A program made the translations under genes and the position numbers. 43,956 bases of DNA from NCBI GenBank assembly GCA_035649895.1, contig DASRIS010000204.1:1-43956 (forward strand), written 5' to 3'. The notes beneath the pieces are model-generated. The model was not told the origin of the DNA, searched no databases, and saw nothing but the letters and a program-made list of their open reading frames with translations. Shown here in pieces: positions 1 through 7,112 of the stretch. Every line of letters starts with the position of its first letter. Positions within the stretch are counted from its first letter, which is position 1. Source of the DNA: DASSUC01 sp035649895. Its GTDB lineage: Bacteria > Actinomycetota > Actinomycetes > Mycobacteriales > Micromonosporaceae.

Positions 1-93
1 CCGTTGCCCACCGTTGACCAAGCCGCACGGCTGGCCCGGCTGCTCCGGCTCAACCAACCCCGCCGCACCGACACCACACCGAACGCGGCATGA
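1..93 (+). CDS. C-terminal end of an unidentified protein (partial)
   Basis: An open frame enters from the left edge in frame 1 and stops at TGA 91-93, giving about 30 residues that read PLPTVDQAARLARLLRLNQP and then a hydrophilic tail. The composition is compatible with the end of a helical DNA-binding or phage-type protein, but the fragment is too short to assign. It would be the gene just upstream of the HNH nuclease on the same strand, about 200 bp away, with a weak GC hairpin at 220-234 between them. It could also be a chance open frame. Confidence 0.3.
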   Translation, partial: PLPTVDQAARLARLLRLNQPRRTDTTPNAA

Positions 94-297
94 CACACGT
101 GCGCCGGGCGGTGCCGCCCCTCATGGCACCGCCCGGCACCGATCAACCCATCGCGTTACCACACAACCGCGCTCCGTGTTCTATGCTGCCGAGAGACATC
201 GACGGACATCCCGGTGCGAGCGGCGGAGCGCCGCCGTTTGATCGACGTCCCATCGGAGCGGTTCCCGGCAACCGACAACACCGAAGGAGAATCGGGC

Positions 298-1137
298 GTG
301 ACGAACGACCGCAAGAGTATCCAGGCAGCGGCGCAGGCCGCGCTGTGGACGATCAGCAACGGGAAATGTTACGCGCCAGGATGTCCCTTTCCTGTGATCG
401 TGGAGGTTCGTCCGGGTGTTTACAAGAAGAATGCGCAGATCGCCCATATACACGGCGTGAAGGCTCCTCGATTTCGGCCCGGGATGGCAGTTGAGGAACG
501 AGATTCGTTCAAAAACCTCATCTTGCTTTGCCTCCCTCACCATGCAGAAGTAGACGATAAGAAGTACGGGGAGAGGATGTACCCGCCGGAGAAGCTGCGC
601 GAGTGGAAGATGAAACACGAAGGCGACCACGCAGCGACGTTGCGGATGATCGGTCCCATTGACGTTGATACCTTCATGGACCGTCTAGCGGATGCGTTCG
701 AGCCTCCAACGCGACGCCTTGAGGCGCTGGCAGAACAGCTCGAAAAGACAGGGACCTTGAACGCGAACTCAGTAGCCGAGCTTCGGGTAATAATCTCCGC
801 GCTACGAGACAACCCTCTCGGCCCCGATCCGAGAACCGTTGGTCAGCTCATGGACGCCGTTATAATGCTCGGCGGACGAGACTTCCCGAGAACCGTCGCA
901 CAGTTTGATGGACGCTGCCATTATGATGAACAAGGCAAATCAATACCGCTCTCAGTTCGAATAGCCACTTCGAATAGAAGTACGCTCGCAGATCCGCGCG
1001 CCGGACATCGCCTCAGGCTGCTACGTCGTCGTGCTCCTGGCCGAACTTCCACCGCCAGTCCAAGCGGTGCCGGCCGAACGGGCGCCGGTTGCCCTTCCCG
1101 GCGGGCAACAGGCGGATGTCGGCCACCGTGCGGATGA
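298..1137 (+). CDS. HNH endonuclease-like protein, C-terminus probably not native
   Basis: The protein is about 279 residues from a GTG start preceded by AAGGAGA. An HNH (beta-beta-alpha metal) nuclease core fills the first 120 residues: Cys-x4-Cys (KCYAPGC), then AQIAHIHG, then NLILLCLPHH, followed by the LREWKMKHE tail common in stand-alone or effector-type HNH domains of bacterial defence proteins. A helical linker follows (about 130-190). From about position 960 of the window the translation turns arginine-rich and antiparallel to the recombinase gene, so the last 40-60 residues look like read-through rather than original protein. The gene is clearly less GC-rich than its neighbours, which suggests transfer. 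It lies beside an integrase and is probably cargo of the element. Cleavage of DNA is inferred from family; the target is unknown. Confidence 0.7.
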   Translation: MTNDRKSIQAAAQAALWTISNGKCYAPGCPFPVIVEVRPGVYKKNAQIAHIHGVKAPRFRPGMAVEERDSFKNLILLCLPHHAEVDDKKYGERMYPPEKLREWKMKHEGDHAATLRMIGPIDVDTFMDRLADAFEPPTRRLEALAEQLEKTGTLNANSVAELRVIISALRDNPLGPDPRTVGQLMDAVIMLGGRDFPRTVAQFDGRCHYDEQGKSIPLSVRIATSNRSTLADPRAGHRLRLLRRRAPGRTSTASPSGAGRTGAGCPSRRATGGCRPPCG

Positions 1138-2575
1138 TGTCCCGCTTCACGGCCACCTCGTCGCCAAGCTCGGCCCACGCGGCGACCGCTTCCGCGCCGA
1201 TGCGTCCGCGCAGCACCGGCGGGATACCCGCCTCGGCGGCGCGAGCCTCGTGCTCGGCAATCTGGGCGAGCAAGCCTTTCTCGGCGCGGGCGAAGCTGAT
1301 CGGGGTCACCTCGCCCGCCTCGGCGAGCTTGCGCCAGTCCTCCAGGTCCGCGCGCAGGCGGGCGGCCTCGGCGCGGGCGTGGGTCACCTCCGCGTCGGTG
1401 GCGGTCTGCGCGGTCAAGATTTCGTAGATGTCCGGCCGTGACAGCCACGCCACGACCGCGCGCTGTACGTACTCGTCCATGAGATCCATCGGCGCGGACG
1501 CGCACCGCTTCTTCAGGCACGAATACTGCTCACCGGTCCAGCCACGCCGGTTGACCGTCTGCCGCGACGTGGGACCGCCGCACACCGCGCACAACACGAC
1601 GTAGGACAGCAGATGCACGGCCCGTCCGGGCCGCGTCGTCGTCCGGGACGGGTCCTCCAACAGCCGGACGGCGGCCCAATAGGTGTCCTCGTCCACCAAT
1701 CCGTCCCACAGTCCGTCCCCGACGATCTGTCCGCGTAGCACGCGCTTGCCGATATAGGCCGGGTTCATCGCCATCTTGCGGATGACCCCGCGCCGCCACG
1801 TCGACCCCTCCGGGGACGGGATACCCCGCTCGTTCAACTCGTCCTCGATCGTGATCAGCGGCGTCCCGCCGGTCACCCTGGCGAAGATCTCCCGCACCAC
1901 CCCGGCGTGGCTGTACTCGCACACCGCGCCGTCCGCCGTGGTGGCGGTGCGGATCTCGGTGTCGGCCTCCTGCCGCTCGAACGCCCGCGTCCGGGAGTTG
2001 TAGATCCGCCGGTAGCCGTAGGTCACCTTCCCGTGCGGACGGCCCGCCTCGGCCGCACCGACGATGCCGCGCAACACGTTGTCACGGATCGAGTCGGCCA
2101 GCCACTCAGCCTGTACCGCCTGGAAGCCCAACATCATCCGGTCGTTCTTGTCGCGCAGGTCGTACAGAACCCCGCCGACAAGCCAGAAGTACAACCCGAC
2201 CTCGGTGCACAGGTCACGGATCTGCACGTACACCGCAAGGTCGCGTTGGTTGCGGGAGATCTCCCACACCACCAACACGTCGAACTTCCCCGCCCGGATC
2301 GCGTCCATCAACCGCTCGAAGTCCGGGCGATCCTTCTTCGCGTGCCGGGAGGCGGACAGGTCGTTGTCGGTGAACGAACCGGCGTCGGTCCAGCCGCTGC
2401 GGTTGATCTCCGCGACATTCAGCTTGCCCTGATCACCGACGCTCTTGCCCTGCTCCTTCTTGTCCTGACTGGCCCGCTGATACCGCCCGGCCCGCACGTC
2501 GGCGCCACCGGCCAGCAACGCCGCCTTGGAGTCGAACCGAACCGTGTTCCGTGTCCGTGCCGTCCGCCGTACCAT
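1013..2575 (-). CDS. Large serine recombinase (integrase) of a mobile element
   Basis: The 520-residue protein belongs to the large serine recombinases that integrate and excise phages and ICEs. The N-terminal resolvase domain has RYQRASQDKKEQGKSVGDQ with the nucleophile near Ser36, and then the RPDFERLM and DVLVVWEISR motifs. A Recombinase domain (about 190-310) follows, then a zinc ribbon (CAVCGG with a later SCLKKRC) and a coiled-coil-like region (about 380-450). I chose ATG 2575 because MVRRTART follows a purine-rich stretch; an upstream ATG at 2629 would add 18 residues and sit on the element edge. The gene ends 125 bp inside the convergent HNH frame. Its 5' end abuts a broken sigma factor gene, which is the usual arrangement of an integrase next to its attachment site. 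Confidence 0.93.
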   Translation of the reverse strand: MVRRTARTRNTVRFDSKAALLAGGADVRAGRYQRASQDKKEQGKSVGDQGKLNVAEINRSGWTDAGSFTDNDLSASRHAKKDRPDFERLMDAIRAGKFDVLVVWEISRNQRDLAVYVQIRDLCTEVGLYFWLVGGVLYDLRDKNDRMMLGFQAVQAEWLADSIRDNVLRGIVGAAEAGRPHGKVTYGYRRIYNSRTRAFERQEADTEIRTATTADGAVCEYSHAGVVREIFARVTGGTPLITIEDELNERGIPSPEGSTWRRGVIRKMAMNPAYIGKRVLRGQIVGDGLWDGLVDEDTYWAAVRLLEDPSRTTTRPGRAVHLLSYVVLCAVCGGPTSRQTVNRRGWTGEQYSCLKKRCASAPMDLMDEYVQRAVVAWLSRPDIYEILTAQTATDAEVTHARAEAARLRADLEDWRKLAEAGEVTPISFARAEKGLLAQIAEHEARAAEAGIPPVLRGRIGAEAVAAWAELGDEVAVKRDIIRTVADIRLLPAGKGNRRPFGRHRLDWRWKFGQEHDDVAA

Positions 2576-2626
2576 CGACCTATGTCCTTTCCGATCACGC
2601 CCCTTGCCTGCTATCGTCAACCTTAG

Positions 2627-2652
2627 CATCTAGCGTCTCTTAGGAGTGCCCT
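2627..2652. other. Probable element/chromosome junction (att site)
   Basis: The sigma-factor reading frame follows family consensus up to LGCSQGT and then diverges at once, reading PKRR and a stop at 2630. The family normally continues G-T-V-K-S plus about 15-20 more residues. The recombinase frame begins at 2629 or 2575. The change of coding character over these 25 bp, right next to a serine integrase, marks the likely crossover. The partner half-site would lie left of the window, so the core cannot be defined here. Confidence 0.55.
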
Positions 2653-3073
2653 GCGAGCAGCCGAGGATCTCGGCCACCTCGTCGACCGGCAGGTCACACA
2701 GGAACCGCAGCACCAACACGGCCTGCTGCCGGCGCGGCACCCGGGCCAGCGCCGCGCGAAGGACCGTCCGGTCCTCGACGCCGGCGTCCTCGACCGGGGG
2801 CGGCTCGGGGAGCGCGCCGAACAGCCGTACCCGTGACCACGCCAGCCGGCGCTCGTCGAGGAACGTCCGTACGAGCATCGTGCGCACGTACCCGTCGAGG
2901 TGGGTGGCGTCGCGGGCCCGCTGCCAACGCACGTACAGCGTGGTTATGGTCTGCTGGACCAGGTCGTCCGCCCGGTGCTCATCGCCGCTGAGCAGGTACG
3001 CCAGCCGCCGCAGCGCGGGGATCCGCGCCGTCACGTACTCGACGTACTCTTCCTCGGCGGGGCTGTCGTGCAT
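2630..3073 (-). pseudogene. SigE-family ECF sigma factor, 3' end cut off by integration
   Basis: About 147 residues remain from ATG 3073 (MHDSPAEEEYVEY); a GTG or ATG at 3097 is an alternative. Region 2 is present (ARIPALRRLAYLLSGDEHR, DDLVQQT, TTLYVRWQRA), then a linker, then region 4 (ALARVPRRQQAVLVLRFL, VDEVAEILGCS). The protein resembles the actinobacterial SigE-family ECF sigma factors of about 165-180 residues. It stops within the recognition helix of region 4.2, so -35 binding should be lost unless the four new residues suffice. The truncation coincides with the adjacent recombinase. No anti-sigma gene is visible next to it. Between this gene and the plus-strand gene at 3301 lies a 227-bp divergent region with no clear promoter. 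Confidence 0.75.
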
Positions 3074-3300
3074 CCGGCCTCCCGGCGTCCGTACCATCTC
3101 CCCTCAGACGGGTCCGGGCCTGGATACGGTTGTCCGCACTCCTCATCGCGTCGGCCCAGCCCAATCATGCGGGCATAGCGGCGCACCCGATAAGATCCCG
3201 CAGGGCCGCGGCTGGGACGCTCGTGCGACTGTCGGTAGCCAGCGTTGGCGCGCCAGCCAGGGTCGGCCCCAACCCACGAGGCATACGGGAGTGACAGCGG

Positions 3301-4458
3301 ATGGCTACCGCTACCGACCTTGTCGCACGCAGCGGGGACCTCAAGCGGGAGCTGGTGGAGTACGCGCAGCAGCCCCGCTACCACCGAGTCTTCCGCGAGG
3401 TTCTCCGGACCCAGGGCGCGGATTTGGCGGGGGTCGACGAGCAGCGGCTGACCATGTTCTTCGACCACTTCGTGCTACAGCACCGGCTGCGCAACGGCAA
3501 GACGGTAGTGGAACAGTTCGTCGCCGCCCGGCCCGACCTGCCCGAGGCCGAGCGGGAGCTGTTGCTCGGCTGGCGCGACGTGGTGGAGGGCGTCTTTGCG
3601 GTCCAGCGCCGCGAGGGCGAAGCGCTCCTGGTGGAGAACCTGGTCGACGACCTGACCTACCAGGTGCGCTCCAACATGGGACCGGCCGTCTTCCGCCAGG
3701 TACCCCGCCGCTCCTTCCTCTTCGCACGGCTGGTGCCCATCGGCGCGGAGTGGCTCATCAGCGGTGCGATAACCATCTTCCCCGCCCGCGACCGCGACCG
3801 CGTCTACCGCGCCGCCGCCGAGCTGGCCCTGCACCAGCCCGCGCTGGTGTTCCGCAACCCGGACAAGCTCGCCCGCGGCTGGGAGCTGCAACGCGCCGAG
3901 CGCGACCGGTTCGTACGCTTCTTCGGCACCGACATGGTGATCATTCCCGGCGACCAGTTCGCCGAGCAGATGCGCAAGTACCAGGAGTCCAGCCACGAAG
4001 AGCTCCTCGCCACCCTGCCCGCCCGCAGGTGGCCACGCCGGCGCCGCACACCAACCCCAGTCCCCACCTTCGACGCTGGCCCCGACATGGCCGACTCGGA
4101 GACCGTCGGGGTCATCTACGACGAGGTCGAAGGGCTGAGCTTCTACGCAGAGCTCGGCCTTGTGGAGGCGGTGTTCGCCGACCCGCAGCTGCTTCGCCAA
4201 CGCCGGTACAAGCAGCATCTGCTGGACTACCTCGATGACGACACGGTCTCTCCGCTGCCGTTCCGGCGCCTGGCCGGCCGCGACCCGGCCAAGGCCAGCG
4301 TGCTCTTCCAGAAGCTGCTGCGCCGGCCCCGCTTCGACTGGGGCCGCGACGGCGAGAGCCTCCTCCGGGAGCGCAAGGCCGAGTTCTTCGACCGGCCACC
4401 ACAGCCCTCAGTCACCCCGATCAGCGACCGCCTCACCAAGTATGTGGTCCGGCCCTGA
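3301..4458 (+). CDS. Conserved hypothetical protein, 385 residues
   Basis: I do not recognise the family. The start is ATG 3301, with GGGAG 9 nt upstream. The protein is soluble and charged, with no signal peptide or membrane span. The N-terminal 80 residues look helical (LKRELVEYAQQPRYHRVFRE), followed by a compact domain (about 100-225) containing RRSFLFARLVPIGAEWLISG and a run of aromatic and acidic residues. An arginine/proline-rich linker (RRWPRRRRTPTPVP, about 241-256) separates a C-terminal domain (about 260-385). It stands alone between a broken sigma gene and the convergent abiE operon and shares their normal high GC. The long coding frame and two-domain layout make it a real gene; its function is open. 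Confidence 0.75.
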   Translation: MATATDLVARSGDLKRELVEYAQQPRYHRVFREVLRTQGADLAGVDEQRLTMFFDHFVLQHRLRNGKTVVEQFVAARPDLPEAERELLLGWRDVVEGVFAVQRREGEALLVENLVDDLTYQVRSNMGPAVFRQVPRRSFLFARLVPIGAEWLISGAITIFPARDRDRVYRAAAELALHQPALVFRNPDKLARGWELQRAERDRFVRFFGTDMVIIPGDQFAEQMRKYQESSHEELLATLPARRWPRRRRTPTPVPTFDAGPDMADSETVGVIYDEVEGLSFYAELGLVEAVFADPQLLRQRRYKQHLLDYLDDDTVSPLPFRRLAGRDPAKASVLFQKLLRRPRFDWGRDGESLLRERKAEFFDRPPQPSVTPISDRLTKYVVRP

Positions 4459-4493
4459 TCTCAGGCCGGGCAGGCGCGGCGGGAACCGCTGCC

Positions 4494-5402
4494 TCAGTCA
4501 ACCCAGGCGGCTTGTGCCGGATCCCACTGGGTGACCGCCGTTCCCGCGAGGACGGGATCGAGCAGCCTCTTCACTAGCACCAGCGCGGCCGGGAACCGCC
4601 CCAGCTCCCCAAGCTGAGGCACCTCGGCGGCCTTCGCCTCGTACCCGGAGGGCCACAGCGGTCCCGGCACCACGAACTCCGCCGGTAGCCCTACTCCCCG
4701 GCACCCGGTCTGCACCAGCAGGGCCCGCCGCAGCTCAGCAGCCACCGGCTGTTGGGTGCGAGCGATGAGGACCAGGTCGACCAGATCCTTGTACCGGCTG
4801 GACACCGTCACTATTCCGCCACCCCGGACATGCGTTTCCAGGCACGCGGACACCTTGTCAGCGATGTGGTCGACCAGCGGATAGGCCCGGTAGCTCACCC
4901 GCAGCAGCCCAGGAACCTCGACCGCCACCAACGGCGGCACCGGCTCCGGCGTCGCGGTCATCAGCTGTCCCGCAACCAGGTCTACCGAGAACGCCGCGAA
5001 CGGCCGCCCACCCAACCCAGCTACCACCGCAAACCGCCGTCCCTTATCCCCGACCAGCGGCGTGGCCGGCCCAATATCGAAGAGGAAGAAGTCACCCACA
5101 TCCCGTCCGGCGGCGGTGTGGAACGCGTCTTCCGCCTCGTCGAGGTCCACCGTGGACTGCCAGGACAAGTCGATATCCTTGCTGTGCCGCGCCACATCCA
5201 GCCGGGCAAGCAGCGCGGCGGCGCCCTTGAGCACCCAGCGATCCGCATCCGGCGCGCTGAACACCCGAGCCAGCAGGCGGTCGTAAGCGAACTGGCGATA
5301 CAGGTCAGTCACCGTGAACGGCGATGAGGCGGCCAACTTCCTCAACCGGTCCGTCAACGCCGCCCGCAACGCCGAAGGTGACCGGTACGGAAAGCCGGTC
5401 AT
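4494..5402 (-). CDS. abiEii: AbiEii-type nucleotidyltransferase toxin
   Basis: The 302-residue protein has the nucleotidyltransferase fold of the AbiEii/DUF1814 toxins of type IV toxin-antitoxin and abortive infection systems. Diagnostic motifs are WVLKGAAALLARL (Lys59, Gly60) followed by RHSKDIDLS, whose Ser74, Asp76 and Asp78 are the expected metal and nucleotide ligands. A later SSRYKDLVDLVLI carries the conserved Lys and Asp seen near residue 215 in this family. Family members transfer nucleotides, in some cases to tRNA 3' ends, and arrest growth until opposed by AbiEi. The start overlaps the antitoxin stop by 4 bp (ATGA), so the two are translationally coupled. The enzymatic residues are intact, so the toxin is predicted active. 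The true RNA target cannot be read from sequence. Confidence 0.85.
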   Translation of the reverse strand: MTGFPYRSPSALRAALTDRLRKLAASSPFTVTDLYRQFAYDRLLARVFSAPDADRWVLKGAAALLARLDVARHSKDIDLSWQSTVDLDEAEDAFHTAAGRDVGDFFLFDIGPATPLVGDKGRRFAVVAGLGGRPFAAFSVDLVAGQLMTATPEPVPPLVAVEVPGLLRVSYRAYPLVDHIADKVSACLETHVRGGGIVTVSSRYKDLVDLVLIARTQQPVAAELRRALLVQTGCRGVGLPAEFVVPGPLWPSGYEAKAAEVPQLGELGRFPAALVLVKRLLDPVLAGTAVTQWDPAQAAWVD

Positions 5403-6037
5403 GCCGCCTCGCCCAGCAGCTGGTCAGCCAGCGCCGCCCCATCGCCCACGTGGTACCGCCGCGCCAGCGGCGCCACCGACGCGGCGATCTGCCTCGGCGT
5501 GGTCAGGCCACGCCGTACCGCCTCCACCGCAACCGTGGCCACCGCACTGCCATCCTCATAGGCGGCCAGCAGGTCGGCCACAATCCGGTGGGCCCGCGTG
5601 GCCGGCAGCCCGTCAACTGCATCCCGGTCCGCCGGCGGGATCTGGCGCAGGTACAGTCGCACATCCCGACGCCGGGTCTGCGTGCGTACCGGAACGGTGA
5701 ACTCGTGGGTGTCGGCGATCAGATCTCCGAGGCCGTACAGCTCGGCAGCGGACCGATGCGACACCGCCGCAACCCCATCGGACCGTATCCGCTGCCATGC
5801 TGGCACGCCTGGATCCAGCTGCAGCCACGCCGCCCGCAGGTCAAGATGCCCGGGATCAGGGCCACCGGCGATCCGGTACACGCCATGCGCCACGCGCACC
5901 AACGCCCCAGCCGCGACCAGCCGAGCAAACGTCGCCCGGGGCACCTTCGCCGCAAGAGCCTGCGAGCGAGTCACCAGCCCCCACTGGTCCTCGGCGACCT
6001 CCGAGGCCAGTCGGGCTAGCACCTCGACTGCGGACAC
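5399..6037 (-). CDS. abiEi: AbiEi-type antitoxin and autorepressor
   Basis: The 212-residue protein matches the AbiEi antitoxin family. An N-terminal winged helix (about 15-60) includes QALAAKVPRATFARLVAAG followed by LVRVAHGVYR, the typical wing. The C-terminal AbiEi domain has AAVSHRSAAELYGLGD and a late GLPATRAHRIVADLLA. These proteins neutralise AbiEii and repress their own operon. I prefer GTG 6037: a consensus promoter ends at 6046, which would make the message nearly leaderless. A TTG at 6043 is the longest alternative. The first gene of the abiE operon, it overlaps abiEii by 4 bp. Confidence 0.85.
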   Translation of the reverse strand: MSAVEVLARLASEVAEDQWGLVTRSQALAAKVPRATFARLVAAGALVRVAHGVYRIAGGPDPGHLDLRAAWLQLDPGVPAWQRIRSDGVAAVSHRSAAELYGLGDLIADTHEFTVPVRTQTRRRDVRLYLRQIPPADRDAVDGLPATRAHRIVADLLAAYEDGSAVATVAVEAVRRGLTTPRQIAASVAPLARRYHVGDGAALADQLLGEAA

Positions 6038-6045
6038 CTGCAAAG

Positions 6046-6074
6046 TGTATCAGATACGAGACCATCGCAGTCAA
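6046..6074 (-). promoter_or_regulatory. abiE promoter with overlapping palindromic operator
   Basis: On the minus strand TTGACT (6069-6074) and GATACA (6046-6051) are spaced exactly 17 bp, a near-consensus vegetative promoter. The -10 box overlaps a perfect 11-bp palindrome GTATCAGATAC (6047-6057), a natural site for AbiEi autorepression. The -10 box ends 8 nt before GTG 6037, implying little or no 5' leader. Confidence 0.6.
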
Positions 6075-6193
6075 GACGAGGAGACCGAATAACCTGGATG
6101 TGCCGTCAACGGCTTTCACTCCATGAAATCGAGGCTGCAGAACCACACCTCACCCGGCCAATCGGCAGGCCAGCCAGCCCGGAGCGGGGAATT

Positions 6194-6219
6194 GAGTAGC
6201 GAATCGCGATTCACTACTC
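6194..6219. promoter_or_regulatory. 26-bp palindromic operator
   Basis: GAGTAG, C, GAATCGCGATTC, A, CTACTC reads as a palindrome with only one mismatched pair (C6200 against A6213). It ends 7 bp before the ATG of the winged-helix gene at 6227, so a bound repressor would block transcription start or a leaderless message. It is the most symmetrical operator-like site in the window and is AT-richer than its surroundings. Confidence 0.6.
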
Positions 6220-6226
6220 TCAGCCC

Positions 6227-6559
6227 ATGGCCGGGCATCGACTGCGGCGGGTCTCGTCGGCCGTGTTCGGCAACCGGTACCGGCTCGAACTGCTGCTCGC
6301 GCTCGCTAACGCCGGCCGAAGGGGGATCTGCGTGAAGGATCTGGCAACCTCGAGCGACGTTGCGACCAGCGTCTTTCACCCGCAGCTGCGGGCGTTGACG
6401 GCGGCTGGGCTCGTCCAGCGGCTTCCGGGTACCGGCCCCAACGGTCGGGTCCTCTACGCGATGACCAGCGCTGGGGCATGGACAGGGCTCCGGCAACTAG
6501 TGCACGATCTTGAGTCGGACGCAGTGCGACCAGGCAACGACAGGGGGGCGAAGCCATGA
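6227..6559 (+). CDS. Small winged-helix (ArsR/MarR-like) transcriptional regulator
   Basis: The 110-residue protein has an ArsR-like winged helix. The helix-turn-helix is ICVKDLATSSDVATSVFHPQ with LRALTAAGLVQRL, and the wing is RVLYAMTSAGAW. The N-terminal helix FGNRYRLELLLALANAG is typical of such repressors. No metal-binding cysteine cluster is present (a single Cys), so metal sensing is unlikely. The near-perfect 26-bp palindrome ending 7 bp upstream is its probable operator and implies autoregulation. The stop overlaps the next ATG by 4 bp (ATGA), coupling the regulator to the downstream unknown gene. Regulator plus effector in one repressed operon resembles toxin-antitoxin or defence modules, but that is inference. 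Confidence 0.75.
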   Translation: MAGHRLRRVSSAVFGNRYRLELLLALANAGRRGICVKDLATSSDVATSVFHPQLRALTAAGLVQRLPGTGPNGRVLYAMTSAGAWTGLRQLVHDLESDAVRPGNDRGAKP

Positions 6560-7085
6560 GCGTCGCAGCGACCCTGGAGCGTTTCGCCGCCACGATGCCC
6601 CGAGCGGCGGCGGACGAGATCAATGTTGCCCAGGTAAGGTTGTTCGGGGCGCGGGGATGGGTGGCCTACCAACCCAATCACGATCAGCGACGGCTTCGCC
6701 AGGCGCATGCGATTGGACCCGTCGGCGGCCTTGATCTCATTGACACCTTGATGGGCCTGCCGCTGGGCTTGCCGGTGCCGGTGCGGACCCTGTCACGCGC
6801 CGATCAGCGGCGGTTGCGGCGTCTTCCCGACGGGGCGGTGACGTGGTCGGGCACGGCGGTGACCCGGCGACTGGCGCCGCCCGTGGCGCCGTTGCTCGCG
6901 ATGGTCCATGCGACGGACTGGTCGAAGGGCCTGCGGGCGGCGTCCCGGTTCGCGATGTACTGCCGCCGCCTGCTGGTAATCCCCACGCTGCCGCACGAGG
7001 AGGAGGTCGCCTTGGCTCAGGCGTCGTTCTACGGCATCGGGGTCGCGCTGCTGCGCAACGGGACGCTGACAATGGTGCTGGAATC
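6556..7085 (+). pseudogene. Unknown protein truncated by an IS3-family element
   Basis: About 176 residues are readable (MSVAATLERFAATMPRAAAD...) before the reading frame enters the left inverted repeat of the insertion sequence. The sequence contains FGARGWVAYQP, GLDLIDTLMGLPLGLPVPV and a late ASFYGIGVALLRNGTLTMVLE, which looks like the middle of an alpha/beta domain. I do not recognise the family. It is the second gene of an operon with a winged-helix repressor. Its 3' part is not found on the far side of the IS, so the break is a deletion or rearrangement, not a simple insertion. The chimeric frame continues 45 codons into the IS to 7221. Confidence 0.6.
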
Positions 7086-7105
7086 TGTCAAGGTTTTTTG
7101 GACAC
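7086..7105. repeat. IS left inverted repeat
   Basis: TGTCAAGGTTTTTTGGACAC pairs with the right end over 8 outer and 6 inner bases, around a 6- versus 7-base variable centre. A homopolymer T6 lies in the middle. This end is 8 bp beyond the orfB stop. Confidence 0.75.
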
Positions 7106-7112
7106 CGAGTTG

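Noticed and set aside
214..297. Start of the HNH gene at ATG 214
   Set aside because: The translated prefix has no family character, whereas GTG 298 has AAGGAGA at the right distance.
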